The notes below the pieces were generated by a model. That model was not told where the DNA came from and ran no database searches. It saw nothing but the letters and a program-made list of their open reading frames with translations. The position numbers were made by a program, and so were the translations under genes. A stretch of 64,000 nucleotides of DNA from Marinobacter alexandrii (GTDB lineage: Bacteria > Pseudomonadota > Gammaproteobacteria > Pseudomonadales > Oleiphilaceae), in the NCBI RefSeq assembly GCF_005871205.1, contig NZ_SWKM01000011.1, forward strand, positions 434,001 to 498,000, written 5' to 3'. Position 1 is the first letter of the stretch; every line of letters starts with the position of its first letter. Below, one piece after another: positions 28,397 to 37,508 of the stretch.

Positions 28397-28496
28397 TCAA
28401 CGTAGCGGAGCAGACAACGCCGTACGGTAAACATTGAATAGGGCGCGAAGTGGTATAGGATCACGGAGTTTGGCGTCACTTGGATAGAGGAAAACC

Positions 28497-30446
28497 ATGT
28501 TGCCCTTTCGGCTTATTGACCGCGTTAAGTTTCTGGTAGAGCGCCAACTCGTGAAGGGAGCGGGATTCCAACTTCTCGTTGTCGGCGTTTTTATTGGGTT
28601 GATCTCCTTGATCGGTGGCTTGCTGGTGCTGCCTCTAGGCGACTCTTTCAGCGATGTGGGTACGGCCATCTGGTGGGCATTTCTGCGGCTGACAGATCCG
28701 GGTTACCTCGGCGACGATGTTGGGACTTGGCAGCGGTTTGTCTCCACCATGCTAACGGTGAGCGGCTACGTGGTGTTCATGGGTACCCTGGTGGCCATCC
28801 TGACCCGCTGGTTGATCGCCAAGATGGCCGACCTGGAGCGCGGACTGACGCCAGTCACCCTGAAGAATCACATCGTGGTGCTGGGGTGGACCAGCCAGAC
28901 ACTGCCGTTGTTGTCGGAACTGCTGAGCTCCTCTGGCCGGATGCGGCGTTTTCTTGAAAAACACGATGCTCAGAAACTGAACCTGGTGGTGCTGTCGGAA
29001 GATGCCTCTGCCGAGCAGGTGCATGAACTTCGGAGTGAGCCGGGTATCCGGCGTCGGGCGCGCCAGATCATTCTGCGGTCGGGCTCTGCCATTCAGCCGG
29101 ACGCCTTGCACCGGGTTGCCTGTCTGGATGCGGCGGCGGTGATTGTGCCCAGCGCTAGCCAGGGCGTCGGTAGCCTGGTGACTTCGGATGTTGAAACGGT
29201 GAAAGCGCTGTTGTCCATTGCCGCTCAGGCTCGTCAGTACCAGTCCTCCCTGCCGTATGTGGTGGCCGAGATTCAGGACGTGCGCAAACTGCCGGTCATC
29301 GAGAGGGCCTATCCGGGTGAGGTGGAAGTGGTCGCCGGTGATGCGTCGATCAGTTCACTGATTGTTCAGAACATCATTCATCCGGGCTTGTCCGAGGTTT
29401 ACAACGAACTGCTGACCGGTTCTGAGGGCAACAGCATCTATGTTCGGGGTGGCGAGTCAGTTGCGGGTTTGTCGCTGGCGGAACTGGCGTCGGCGCGGCC
29501 GAACGTGATTGTACTGGGCTTGTTGCGCCCGATTGGCAGAGGCTGGGATGTCCGGCTGGTTGCACCCTCGGCGACGCGTATTGAGGCGAATGACCGGGTC
29601 ATCATGATGGCCAGGGACTATTCCGAGACCGAGCCAAATGCCAAGCGGCCGTCGTTGCCACCCGTCGATCGGCTTGAGCCGAAGGTAGCCGTGCGCAACG
29701 GTGCCGACCTTGGGCAGCGGGTGCTGGTGCTTGGCTGGAATCGGCGCGTTCCCAGCCTGGTCGCGGAATTTGGCAGTTACAGCAATCAGTCGTTTTCGTT
29801 GGACCTGGTATCGGTGGTGCCAGCCGCGGAACGGTCGTTGGCGATTTCCCGCTACGTGGGCGATCATCCAACGGTCCACTGCCACCATGTTGAAGCGGAT
29901 TATATGGTGGAGGGTGAGCTGCGGCGGCTTGATCCATCCTCGTACGATTCAATCGTTCTATTGAGCAGTGATCGTCTGGCCTCGGGGGAAGAGGCCGATG
30001 CCCGGGCGATGGTCGGCTACCTGCAGCTCGAAGACATTCTGATGGAGAAAGAATGCCGTCCTAACCTCATTCTCGAGCTCAGTGACCCGGATAACCGACC
30101 ACTGCTGTATGAACACCGCAGCGAGATGTTGATCAGTCCGATGATTCTCAGCCACATCCTGGCCCAGGTCGCGTTGCGCCGGGAGCTCAGAATGGTGTTG
30201 GATGAGTTGTTTACGGTGGGTGGCGCGGAAATCCAGTTCCGTGAACCGAGCGATTACCCGCTTCCGGGCAGCGTCGATTTCCATCTGCTGGAACGCATCC
30301 TCGCCGATGAGGGCGAAATTGCACTGGGTGTATTCCGGCAACAAGCCGATGCCCAGGGGCGGCACCTGCATTTGAATCCGCCACGACGGGAATACCTGGA
30401 CTTACAGCCTAGCGACCGTCTTGTGGTGCTGAGTCTGACGGACTGA
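28497..30446 (+). CDS. CASTOR/POLLUX-type ion channel with RCK domains
   Basis: 649 residues. Two or three membrane segments lie in the first 110 residues, with a pore-loop-like stretch at 59-74 including LRLTDPGYLGDD. Two nucleotide-binding-type RCK domains follow, starting at HIVVLGWTSQ near 122 and RVLVLGWNRR near 402. This layout is that of the plant CASTOR/POLLUX channels and their bacterial homologues. The selectivity is not readable from sequence alone. The gene lies 100 bases after the ligase gene, so it may be cotranscribed with the operon or have its own promoter. A link to an anionic polymer's counter-ion balance is speculation. Confidence 0.87.
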   Translation: MLPFRLIDRVKFLVERQLVKGAGFQLLVVGVFIGLISLIGGLLVLPLGDSFSDVGTAIWWAFLRLTDPGYLGDDVGTWQRFVSTMLTVSGYVVFMGTLVAILTRWLIAKMADLERGLTPVTLKNHIVVLGWTSQTLPLLSELLSSSGRMRRFLEKHDAQKLNLVVLSEDASAEQVHELRSEPGIRRRARQIILRSGSAIQPDALHRVACLDAAAVIVPSASQGVGSLVTSDVETVKALLSIAAQARQYQSSLPYVVAEIQDVRKLPVIERAYPGEVEVVAGDASISSLIVQNIIHPGLSEVYNELLTGSEGNSIYVRGGESVAGLSLAELASARPNVIVLGLLRPIGRGWDVRLVAPSATRIEANDRVIMMARDYSETEPNAKRPSLPPVDRLEPKVAVRNGADLGQRVLVLGWNRRVPSLVAEFGSYSNQSFSLDLVSVVPAAERSLAISRYVGDHPTVHCHHVEADYMVEGELRRLDPSSYDSIVLLSSDRLASGEEADARAMVGYLQLEDILMEKECRPNLILELSDPDNRPLLYEHRSEMLISPMILSHILAQVALRRELRMVLDELFTVGGAEIQFREPSDYPLPGSVDFHLLERILADEGEIALGVFRQQADAQGRHLHLNPPRREYLDLQPSDRLVVLSLTD

Positions 30447-30582
30447 AGCAAGCGAAAAGCGGTTTGGACAGGATTGATTTGATCGGTTTGATTTCGAGAT
30501 ACAAACATCAGCCTGAGCGACGGCAATTCGATCTTTAATGGATTTGTTCAGCGATGATGGGGTACGACCTATTCGACTTCAA

Positions 30583-32496
30583 TTATTTGGCCCGGGCCAC
30601 CCCAGGACCCGTTACGCCATCAAATCCCGCCTCCCAGGCTGCCTCGATGCAGGCCTTGGACGTCGCGCCCGCCAAGTAGATCTCAAGCCCAATAGAGTGC
30701 GCCAACATCGTGAGTCGCTGCACGTACTGTTGCGCGGTGCGGTCTGATTCCAGAAGCTGGGCATACACCGGATCCGTCTTGATGTAGTCCAGCCCGAGTT
30801 CGTGCACCTTGGAAATACGCTCCAGGTTACGGCCGACACCACCAATACCAACCTGGCATCCACGCTGTTGTGCTTCGTGAATGAAAGAGCCCAGGTGCAG
30901 GTCGTCAATGCTCAGTGCCGATTCCGGAAGTTCGAGCCGGAGCGGGTGCGACTCCGATGGTCGCCGTTCAATCAGCTTCAACATGCGATCGCACGTGTCC
31001 TCATCGAGCAGGCTTTCTGTTGAGACGTGGACGAGCACCGGGTTGCCAATAACGGGCGGGGCAATCGAACTCAGGTGTTTCATCATCGCAATATCAACCC
31101 TGGGGAGCAGGCCCAGGCGCCGGCTCCAGGGCAGGAAGTATTCCGCAGCCCGCCAATTGCCGTTGAGTTTCAGGCGAATCTTGGCTTCCTGATGCAGTGG
31201 GGTGCCGTCGCGGCCGACCAGCGGGTGCATCGCCTCATCCAATTCGCCATTGTCGAGCGCGGACTCAATGGCGGCACGCCATTCCGAGGCGTTGCGGAAA
31301 GGAATGTCTTCCTGACGGTCCTCTCCGATCACCAGCGGTTCTTGTGTCTGTTCCGCCTGTGCCAGCAGGTGATCGGCCCGCATCATTACCTCGGCACGGC
31401 TGGTGCCCGGGTGAAATACGCATGCTGAAAACTGCAGACCCTGGCCGGGTTCCTGGCTGCCGGGACCCTGGATTTCAGAAGCAAGCACGTCGCTGAGCGC
31501 ATGGGTGTTGCTAAACTCCGGGAGCAGAATGCCGAAGTCTGAGCCGTTTAAACGCCCGATAAAGACGTCGGTGAGGTGGTGTTCGCTGGCCGAAAAAATA
31601 TCGGACACCTGGGCACAGAATCGACTTAGCTCAGCATTGACCTGTTCATGACCAAGTTTGGCGTTCAGTTTTGCAAGGTCCGGCACTCGGGCCAGTATCA
31701 AGGTATGACGGGCTTCGCTGTCGTGATCGCCTAGCAGCGCATCAAGACGACTGGCAAAGAACTCCCGGTTGGCGACGCCAGTGACCGGGTCGTGCAGGGC
31801 TTTTTCTCGCATTTCCGCCAGTGCCTCGGCCTCGCGCTCCAGCATGTGCTCGACGCGCCGGGACAATTTGTTCATGGCCCGAACCACCCGCTGGAACTCA
31901 GTGGTTCTGGGTTCCTCGGACACGATGAAGCGTTTCTCGCCGATGGCCTCGGCCTGCTGAACCACATCTTTTAGGGGCTGGCTGATTCGTCGCACCAGCC
32001 AGCTGCCGACCAATCCAGCGCACAGGGCAACTAATGCCAGCCACATGAACAACCGTTGGGCAGTCACCCACAGCGAGTTGGCGGCATAGTCGGTTGCGCT
32101 TTCCACAGACACCGTCCCATAGTTGACCCAGCTATCAGATACGTTGGCGACGCCCGCGGGTACCCTGAGCGGGAACAGCGACCTAAACCAGGCCGGAGCG
32201 CTCAGATCCGTGGCCTCGCTCCGCACATCAACCGATTGGCCATTGCCAAATTCCAGGCGGATGCGCTGGTAGTGGCCAGTCGCAAACTGGGCATCAAGAA
32301 AGGAGCGGATCAGGGCCCGCTCTTTTTCGGTTTGAGAAAGGGTGATGGCAAGGAAGTTCGCGCTATCAATGTTCTTCAGCGCCAGCTGTTCCTGATAGTA
32401 AGCTTGTGCCGAAACCAAGCTGGCTGCCAGACTGCCGGCAAACGCCGTTACAATCAAAATGATGGTAGCCAGCCACAGCTGTTTAACGAGAGACAT
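30583..32496 (-). CDS. LapD-like c-di-GMP receptor with degenerate GGDEF and EAL domains
   Basis: 637 residues. Membrane segment about 7-29, periplasmic LapD/MoxY-type domain about 30-148, membrane segment about 152-170, HAMP about 171-225, GGDEF-like domain about 235-390 and EAL-like domain about 400-637. The GGDEF signature is replaced by RLNGSDFG and the EAL signature by QEAKIRLK, so neither synthesis nor hydrolysis of c-di-GMP is expected. LapD proteins bind c-di-GMP through the dead EAL domain and sequester the LapG protease in the periplasm. No lapG-like gene is beside it here. The ATG follows AAGGAG by nine bases. Confidence 0.87.
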   Translation of the reverse strand: MSLVKQLWLATIILIVTAFAGSLAASLVSAQAYYQEQLALKNIDSANFLAITLSQTEKERALIRSFLDAQFATGHYQRIRLEFGNGQSVDVRSEATDLSAPAWFRSLFPLRVPAGVANVSDSWVNYGTVSVESATDYAANSLWVTAQRLFMWLALVALCAGLVGSWLVRRISQPLKDVVQQAEAIGEKRFIVSEEPRTTEFQRVVRAMNKLSRRVEHMLEREAEALAEMREKALHDPVTGVANREFFASRLDALLGDHDSEARHTLILARVPDLAKLNAKLGHEQVNAELSRFCAQVSDIFSASEHHLTDVFIGRLNGSDFGILLPEFSNTHALSDVLASEIQGPGSQEPGQGLQFSACVFHPGTSRAEVMMRADHLLAQAEQTQEPLVIGEDRQEDIPFRNASEWRAAIESALDNGELDEAMHPLVGRDGTPLHQEAKIRLKLNGNWRAAEYFLPWSRRLGLLPRVDIAMMKHLSSIAPPVIGNPVLVHVSTESLLDEDTCDRMLKLIERRPSESHPLRLELPESALSIDDLHLGSFIHEAQQRGCQVGIGGVGRNLERISKVHELGLDYIKTDPVYAQLLESDRTAQQYVQRLTMLAHSIGLEIYLAGATSKACIEAAWEAGFDGVTGPGVARAK

Positions 32497-33048
32497 TGGA
32501 ACTTACTCCTTCGCTAAGCATTCGATTAAGGACGTTCCGTTGAGTCGGTGCTCTTGCCGGCAATTGAAATGCCCTTAAAAGGACTGTCCAGGCCGTAGTT
32601 CTGGGCTTAATGCGCGAACTGGTTAACCTGGTAGGGCTTTTCGTCAACCGACAGGGGCTGGATTAGTTCCAGCAAGGCTTGCCATTCATCCTGCGAGGCT
32701 TTCGGCTTCGTGACCGTATTGAAGCCACTGGCTTACTTCCTTAACCCAGAAACTGACTGGACGCGGCACGGATGCTGACGGTTACGGAATATGCAGTTTG
32801 GGCGAAAAAACGCCATATGTCAGTTGGCTATGTGTAAATAAAACTCGTAACACTCAGGCAGCTTGGTCATTCACCAAAAAAATGCTGAATATAGATGATA
32901 TAAATTTCAATTATAAAATCAGAGACACTAAAGTAATCGTCAACGTCAGCGCATCAAGTTCCGAAAAGAGCCGTGACCGTTGACTTCGGAAGCCGCTGTA
33001 AGCGTCTCCGCACCGACTAAGAAAACCAACGTAGAAAGGATTGAGATC
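32497..33048. other. Long intergenic region upstream of isocitrate lyase
   Basis: 552 bases without a convincing gene. The left half is GC-normal and holds a possible decayed coding remnant (32607-32733, minus strand). The right part (about 32800-32960) is AT-rich and probably contains the isocitrate-lyase promoter and operators; I could not settle on a -35/-10 pair. An open frame from 32798 to 32983 encodes 61 residues but has no ribosome site, and I do not regard it as a gene. Confidence 0.6.
32607..32733 (-). pseudogene. Possible decayed coding remnant
   Basis: An open stretch of about 41 codons ends in TAA at 32607-32609 and reads protein-like: ASQDEWQALLELIQPLSVDE, then KPYQVNQFAH. It has no start codon in frame before an upstream stop. 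A neighbouring frame just upstream also reads plausibly (VSFWVKEVSQWLQYGHEAE), as if one frameshift split a former gene. Family unknown. The assignment is weak. Confidence 0.25.
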
Positions 33049-34641
33049 ATGCCCTACGCACAAGACGTTGACCAGATTACCTCCCTGTTGAAGCAGCATC
33101 CGACCTGGAATGCCATCAACCCGAAGCACGCTGCCCGCATGCGTGCCCAGAACAAATTCAAGACTGGCCTGGATATCGCCAAGTACACCGCCAAGATCAT
33201 GCGCGAAGACATGGCCAACTACGACAACGACACCGCTCAGTACACCCAGTCCCTGGGCTGCTGGCACGGCTTCATTGGTCAGCAGAAGATGCTGTCCATC
33301 AAGAAGCACTTCGGTTCCACCAAGCGTCGTTACCTGTACCTGTCTGGCTGGATGGTAGCCGCTCTGCGTTCAGAGTTTGGTCCTCTGCCTGACCAGTCCA
33401 TGCACGAGAAGACTGCCGTTTCTGGCCTGATCGAAGAGCTGTACACCTTCCTGCGTCAAGCTGACGCCTGGGAACTGAACCACCTGTTCCGTGCCCTGGA
33501 AGAAGCCGAAAACGCTGGTGACAACGCCAAGGCAGAAGAACTGATCAAGCAGATCGACAACCACGAAACTCACGTTGTACCGATCATTGCCGACATCGAC
33601 GCCGGTTTCGGTAACGCCGAAGCAACTTACCTGCTGGCCAAGCAGATGATTGAGGCGGGTGCTTGCTGCATCCAGATCGAAAACCAGGTTTCTGACGAGA
33701 AGCAGTGTGGTCACCAGGATGGCAAGGTAACCGTGCCGCACGCTGACTTCCTGTCCAAGATCAACGCCGTACGTCTGGCGTTCCTGGAGCTGGGTGTGGA
33801 CGACGGTGTTATCGTTGCCCGTACCGACTCCCTGGGCGCTGGCCTGACCCAGAAGATCGCCGTAACTGAAGAGCCAGGCGACCTGGGCGACCAGTACAAC
33901 AGCTTCATCGATGGCGAAGTGATCGAGAAGGCTGAAGACATCAACAACGGCGACGTTGTTATCAAGCAGAACGGCCAGCTGGTTCGGCCGAAGCGTCTGG
34001 CATCTGGCCTGTTCCAGTTCAAGCCGGGCACTGGCGAAGACCGCGTTGTCCTCGACTGCATCACCAGCCTGCAGAACGGCGCTGACCTGCTGTGGATCGA
34101 AACCGAGAAGCCGCACGTTGGCCAGATCGCAGCCATGGTTAACCGCATCAAGGAAGTGGTGCCCGACGCCAAGCTGGTTTACAACAACAGCCCATCCTTC
34201 AACTGGACTCTGAACTTCCGTCAGCAGGTATTCGACGCCTGGCAGGAAGAAGGCAAGGACGTTTCTGCCTACGACCGTCCGAAGCTGATGAGCGAAGAGT
34301 ACGACAACACCGAGCTGGGTCAGCTGGCAGATAAGTGGTGTCAGAACTTCCAGCGTGACAGTTCACGCGAAGCGGGTATCTTCCACCACTTGATCACGCT
34401 GCCGACATACCACACTGCGGCCCTGTCCACCGACAACCTGGCCAAGGGCTACTTCGGCGACGAAGGCATGCTGGCTTACGTTGCTGGCGTACAGCGTAAG
34501 GAAATCCGTCAGGGTATCGCTACCGTTAAGCACCAGGACATGGCTGGTTCTAACATCGGTGACGACCACAAGGAATTCTTCGCGGGTGATGCGGCCCTGA
34601 AGGCCGGTGGTAAAGACAACACCATGAACCAGTTCGGTTAA
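33049..34641 (+). CDS. aceA: Isocitrate lyase
   Basis: 530 residues from the ATG at 33049, preceded by GAAAGGA with eight bases spacing; an open extension to 32980 lacks a site. The active-site motif KQCGH has its catalytic cysteine at residue 220, and IADIDAGFGNAEATY upstream supplies metal-binding aspartates. The length fits the long isocitrate lyases (about 530 residues) common in Pseudomonas-like bacteria rather than the 430-residue Escherichia type. The enzyme splits isocitrate into succinate and glyoxylate in the glyoxylate shunt, needed for growth on acetate, fatty acids or alkanes. Codon use is strongly biased to preferred codons, consistent with high expression. Two hairpins follow the stop. 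Confidence 0.96.
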   Translation: MPYAQDVDQITSLLKQHPTWNAINPKHAARMRAQNKFKTGLDIAKYTAKIMREDMANYDNDTAQYTQSLGCWHGFIGQQKMLSIKKHFGSTKRRYLYLSGWMVAALRSEFGPLPDQSMHEKTAVSGLIEELYTFLRQADAWELNHLFRALEEAENAGDNAKAEELIKQIDNHETHVVPIIADIDAGFGNAEATYLLAKQMIEAGACCIQIENQVSDEKQCGHQDGKVTVPHADFLSKINAVRLAFLELGVDDGVIVARTDSLGAGLTQKIAVTEEPGDLGDQYNSFIDGEVIEKAEDINNGDVVIKQNGQLVRPKRLASGLFQFKPGTGEDRVVLDCITSLQNGADLLWIETEKPHVGQIAAMVNRIKEVVPDAKLVYNNSPSFNWTLNFRQQVFDAWQEEGKDVSAYDRPKLMSEEYDNTELGQLADKWCQNFQRDSSREAGIFHHLITLPTYHTAALSTDNLAKGYFGDEGMLAYVAGVQRKEIRQGIATVKHQDMAGSNIGDDHKEFFAGDAALKAGGKDNTMNQFG

Positions 34642-34660
34642 TCGATCGGTTCGGTTGTCA

Positions 34661-34680
34661 CTCCCGGATAGCTCCGGGAG
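34661..34680. other. Perfect hairpin directly after aceA
   Basis: CTCCCGGA-TAGC-TCCGGGAG is an eight-base perfect stem with a four-base loop. No T-run follows. It lies between the aceA stop and the true terminator, so it may protect the 3' end of the message. Confidence 0.55.
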
Positions 34681-34688
34681 TTATCCAG

Positions 34689-34717
34689 AAAAGCCCCGCC
34701 ATGTGCGGGGCTTTTTT
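34689..34717. terminator. Rho-independent terminator shared by aceA and the M48 protease gene
   Basis: AAAAGCCCCGC and GCGGGGCTTTTTT form an 11-base stem with a short loop and a T-run on each strand, so it can end transcripts arriving from both sides. Confidence 0.9.
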
Positions 34718-34727
34718 GTGCCTGCAG

Positions 34728-35819
34728 TTAAGGCTGACTGGAGCTTGCATTCCGGAAGCGCTCAATGCGCTCCTCAGTGGCGGGGTGGCTGGAGAGCAAA
34801 TCCCCAAGGCTATCCCAACGGCTGGGTGCGTCTTCTTCTGTACCGCTGGAAGTGGTGCTGACTGTGTTGTCGGTATGGCTTAGCCGGGTCATGATTGTGG
34901 CGAAATGGGCGGGGTCGAGGCCATTTTGTTGCATCACCATCAGGGCATACTCATCGGCCTGTCTCTCCATCTCGCGCGAATAGGACAGGCTCATCAACAC
35001 CGCCGGTACCACCACAGTCGAGTCTGAAAACGCCGATAAATCGCCGGTCATCATCACAATCAACCAGAAGGTCAGCGACGACTGCACCATACCTTGCATG
35101 CCGTGGCGGTGAGCGACATGGCCAATTTCGTGCGCCAGGATCGCGGTCAGTTCGTCATCGTGTTCCGCCAGCGCCACCAGATCATCGGTGAATATCAGAG
35201 TGCCGTTTGGCAATGCCAAAGCGTTAGCGCCAATGGCGGGGGAGGCGCGAAACACCACGTTCAGGCTCTGTCCGCCTACTGGCGCCAGCAGCGGAGCAAA
35301 ATGCTCTTGCAGCGCCTGCTGTCGTTGTTGCGGTAATTGCGAGGGTTCAAGCCAGGTGTCGTCCAGAGAGGCCAGGGTGGTTTCACCCACTTGCTCGGCA
35401 ACGCCATCCGGTGCCGCGTAGGCGATTACCTTGGCGGTCCAGGGAACACCGTAAACGAACGCGAAGACAGTGACAGCTACCGTTGCCACCGCCGCCAGCA
35501 AAATCAGGCTGAGATTGTTTTCCAGCCGGTGCACCAGGCGGGTTACGCGCCCGGTGGAGGATCGCCGCGCGAGTTGGTCGACAAGGTCGTTGTAGCGCGT
35601 CTCGAAAACGGCATCGTTGGGTAGGTGTAGGTAGCGGGGTGTGTTCCCCACCCTGGGAGAAATGCTCAGGTCTTGCCAATGCAGTGGTTGTTGACCAGAG
35701 GGAGTGACCAGAACCAGTACGCCTCCGGCAGAACGCAATAGTGCGTCCTCCCGGAGCGAACTGTCGCCAGAATAGAACTGTCCTTCAATGACCAGTTCAG
35801 ACTGCGGCGAATTCGACAT
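34728..35819 (-). CDS. M48-family membrane metallopeptidase
   Basis: 363 residues from the ATG at 35819 (MSNSPQSELVIEGQ); the frame stays open to 35876 but the extra residues look non-native. A membrane segment lies at about 103-122. The zinc motif HEIGH is at 230-234, with the third ligand in EMERQADEYAL near 285, as in M48 peptidases such as HtpX, BepA and LoiP. The catalytic domain probably faces the periplasm. The first about 90 residues form an N-terminal extension of unknown function. The gene overlaps the end of the DUF898 gene by 23 bases, so the two are coupled. This pairing with a YjgN-like protein suggests a shared envelope task. Confidence 0.88.
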   Translation of the reverse strand: MSNSPQSELVIEGQFYSGDSSLREDALLRSAGGVLVLVTPSGQQPLHWQDLSISPRVGNTPRYLHLPNDAVFETRYNDLVDQLARRSSTGRVTRLVHRLENNLSLILLAAVATVAVTVFAFVYGVPWTAKVIAYAAPDGVAEQVGETTLASLDDTWLEPSQLPQQRQQALQEHFAPLLAPVGGQSLNVVFRASPAIGANALALPNGTLIFTDDLVALAEHDDELTAILAHEIGHVAHRHGMQGMVQSSLTFWLIVMMTGDLSAFSDSTVVVPAVLMSLSYSREMERQADEYALMVMQQNGLDPAHFATIMTRLSHTDNTVSTTSSGTEEDAPSRWDSLGDLLSSHPATEERIERFRNASSSQP

Positions 35820-37038
35820 CGAAGGCGTCTCCCAGTTCCTGACCCAGGGCACTGGTACGAGTCTGCTCGGCCGCAACGAAGTGGTTCAGGTCACCGGAAA
35901 TCACCATAGAGGTACAGCTTGCCCGGTAGCGGGCCATGCGCACCTTGGCCCAGGGGGTGAACAGGCCGAGGGTCAGTACAACAAGCAGGCTGTTGCTCAG
36001 GTAGATCCACACCATTTGTGCTGGCTTCAGCTCAGATTCAAAGCTGTGATCGGCCAACTGGGTAGAGTTGAGGAACAGGTTGGCGATACCAGCCATGAAG
36101 AATCCGAAAAGGGTCAGGTAACCGACGCCCGCAATAACGGCAGCCAGGGCCGGAATCCCGGCCCGGGAGGCGAGGAAGGCGGCGACGGCGAATCCAGCAA
36201 TCATCAGTAGCGCCTTGCCGAAGAGCAGGTAATACACTTTGGTTGAGGCATTTAGCTCAAACGGCGTGGTTCCGTAGCGGCTGCCGTTAGCGATGAAAGC
36301 GTGGGTTTTTTTCAGCACCAGCGGGGTCAGCAGTGTCAGGCACAGCAGATTCAGGATCGGCCACACGAAGGCCACCATGAAGGCCTCACCATACTTGCCT
36401 TGGAAATCGAAGCGAATGTTGCGGTAGGCACTGTTGATCGCGGTGAAGCGCAGTGAGCGGGTCATGATCCAGGGCGTGACAAATATAAACGCTACACCAA
36501 AGACCACGGCAGCCTCGATATAAAGGTTTGCCAGCGCAACGTAGGCAACCAGAACGGCAAGCGCGATCAAACGGCCTTTCAGGATGGTGATGGGATTGGC
36601 CAGGTACTGGAAGCTGGAGTCATCCAGGCGGGTGTTGCCATAGAAATACTGATTGTTGCGAACCGTTGCCCAAGCGGAATAGATGCCCAGAGTGACTATG
36701 GTCAGAAGGATGTTAACGATCCAGATACCGAAATATTCGCCACCACGACCGGTGAACTCAAGGGGGGCCAACTTTAGATCCTGTGTCTGCTCGACAGGTG
36801 CTTCTTGAACCCGGATGCGGACATCGGCACCAGCCTCAGTCAGCTTCTTCTGGTAAATCTGTGCGTCGTCATAGCTGAGGTTGGATTTGATGGCGGATGA
36901 CGATGATGGGGATAGCAGGCGTTCGATCCGCTCTTCTGTTGCTTTGAATAAGTTCTGAAGGTTGGCCTTAACCTGGGCGTCGTCAAAACCAGGGAGAGTC
37001 TGGCCGTTGTACACAACTTGATAAAGCTCATTCGACAT
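35797..37038 (-). CDS. YjgN/DUF898 family membrane protein
   Basis: 413 residues. The first about 90 form a soluble domain (MSNELYQVVYNGQTLPGFDD onward) that may bind a ligand or partner. The rest has about eight membrane segments with the DUF898 signatures GRGGEYFGIWIVNILLTIVT near 99, YSAWATVRNNQYFYGNT near 121 and TPWAKVRMARYRASC near 360. The family has no settled function. The downstream M48 peptidase gene is coupled by overlap. The gene starts away from the repeat-protein locus at 37509, with 470 bases between. Confidence 0.87.
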   Translation of the reverse strand: MSNELYQVVYNGQTLPGFDDAQVKANLQNLFKATEERIERLLSPSSSSAIKSNLSYDDAQIYQKKLTEAGADVRIRVQEAPVEQTQDLKLAPLEFTGRGGEYFGIWIVNILLTIVTLGIYSAWATVRNNQYFYGNTRLDDSSFQYLANPITILKGRLIALAVLVAYVALANLYIEAAVVFGVAFIFVTPWIMTRSLRFTAINSAYRNIRFDFQGKYGEAFMVAFVWPILNLLCLTLLTPLVLKKTHAFIANGSRYGTTPFELNASTKVYYLLFGKALLMIAGFAVAAFLASRAGIPALAAVIAGVGYLTLFGFFMAGIANLFLNSTQLADHSFESELKPAQMVWIYLSNSLLVVLTLGLFTPWAKVRMARYRASCTSMVISGDLNHFVAAEQTRTSALGQELGDAFDVEFAAV

Positions 37039-37508
37039 ATCAGTTCCTTATGATTCCGTCCTATGTGACAGGACCGCGGTCCCGGCGGTGCTTTCGTGCT
37101 TTTAAGAACAGTAACCTAAACGACATTACCAGAAATTCATCCTAGGTATGTGAGCAATCTTGCATTTTATGTGTTGGTTTGTGACCGAGGTGGGTTTAGC
37201 CGCGCATTGTTATTTTTGACACTCATGTTTCTGCCTATGTCTATGAATTAGAAACATTATCTCCTGATATCCCTGATAACCGCTGAATGACCTGTTTCAT
37301 GGGTGCAACAGATTGGTTTTTTTGGTGGGGAGTAGATGTACACCAAATCCAAGAAAAATCTAATAATAACAGGAGGTTGATTATTTTTTTGGAAAGCTGG
37401 CATGGCAATCGCTACGGCAACTCTACGGATCTGAACCCTGGGAAATCCGACGGCTAGCGGATGGGATTGGGTCCCTTACAAGCCAATGACATCAAAGGAA
37501 TTGACGCT
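37039..37508. other. Intergenic region between divergent genes, AT-rich, with promoter
   Basis: 470 bases. The region about 37130-37390 is clearly more AT-rich than its surroundings, with several A/T runs, and may serve as a site for nucleoid proteins such as IHF or H-NS-like silencers. A sigma-54-like promoter is at 37398-37413. No gene seen. Confidence 0.6.
37398..37413 (+). promoter_or_regulatory. Sigma-54-like -24/-12 promoter for the Asp-Asn-Ser repeat operon
   Basis: TGGCATGGCAATCGCT matches the -24/-12 consensus TGGCACG-N4-TTGCW at all but two positions, with GG and GC spaced by exactly ten bases. The start would be near 37424, about 85 bases before the first gene. An enhancer-binding-protein-like regulator is encoded nearby at 41245-42636, but its ATPase motifs are altered, so its partnership with this promoter is uncertain. 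Confidence 0.55.

Noticed and set aside
32798..32983. A 61-codon frame in the AT-rich region before aceA
   Set aside because: No ribosome site, basic and irregular composition, and it overlaps the presumed promoter region.
33370..34116. A long open frame opposite isocitrate lyase
   Set aside because: aceA is a complete highly expressed gene with biased codons; the reverse frame is a by-product of that bias.
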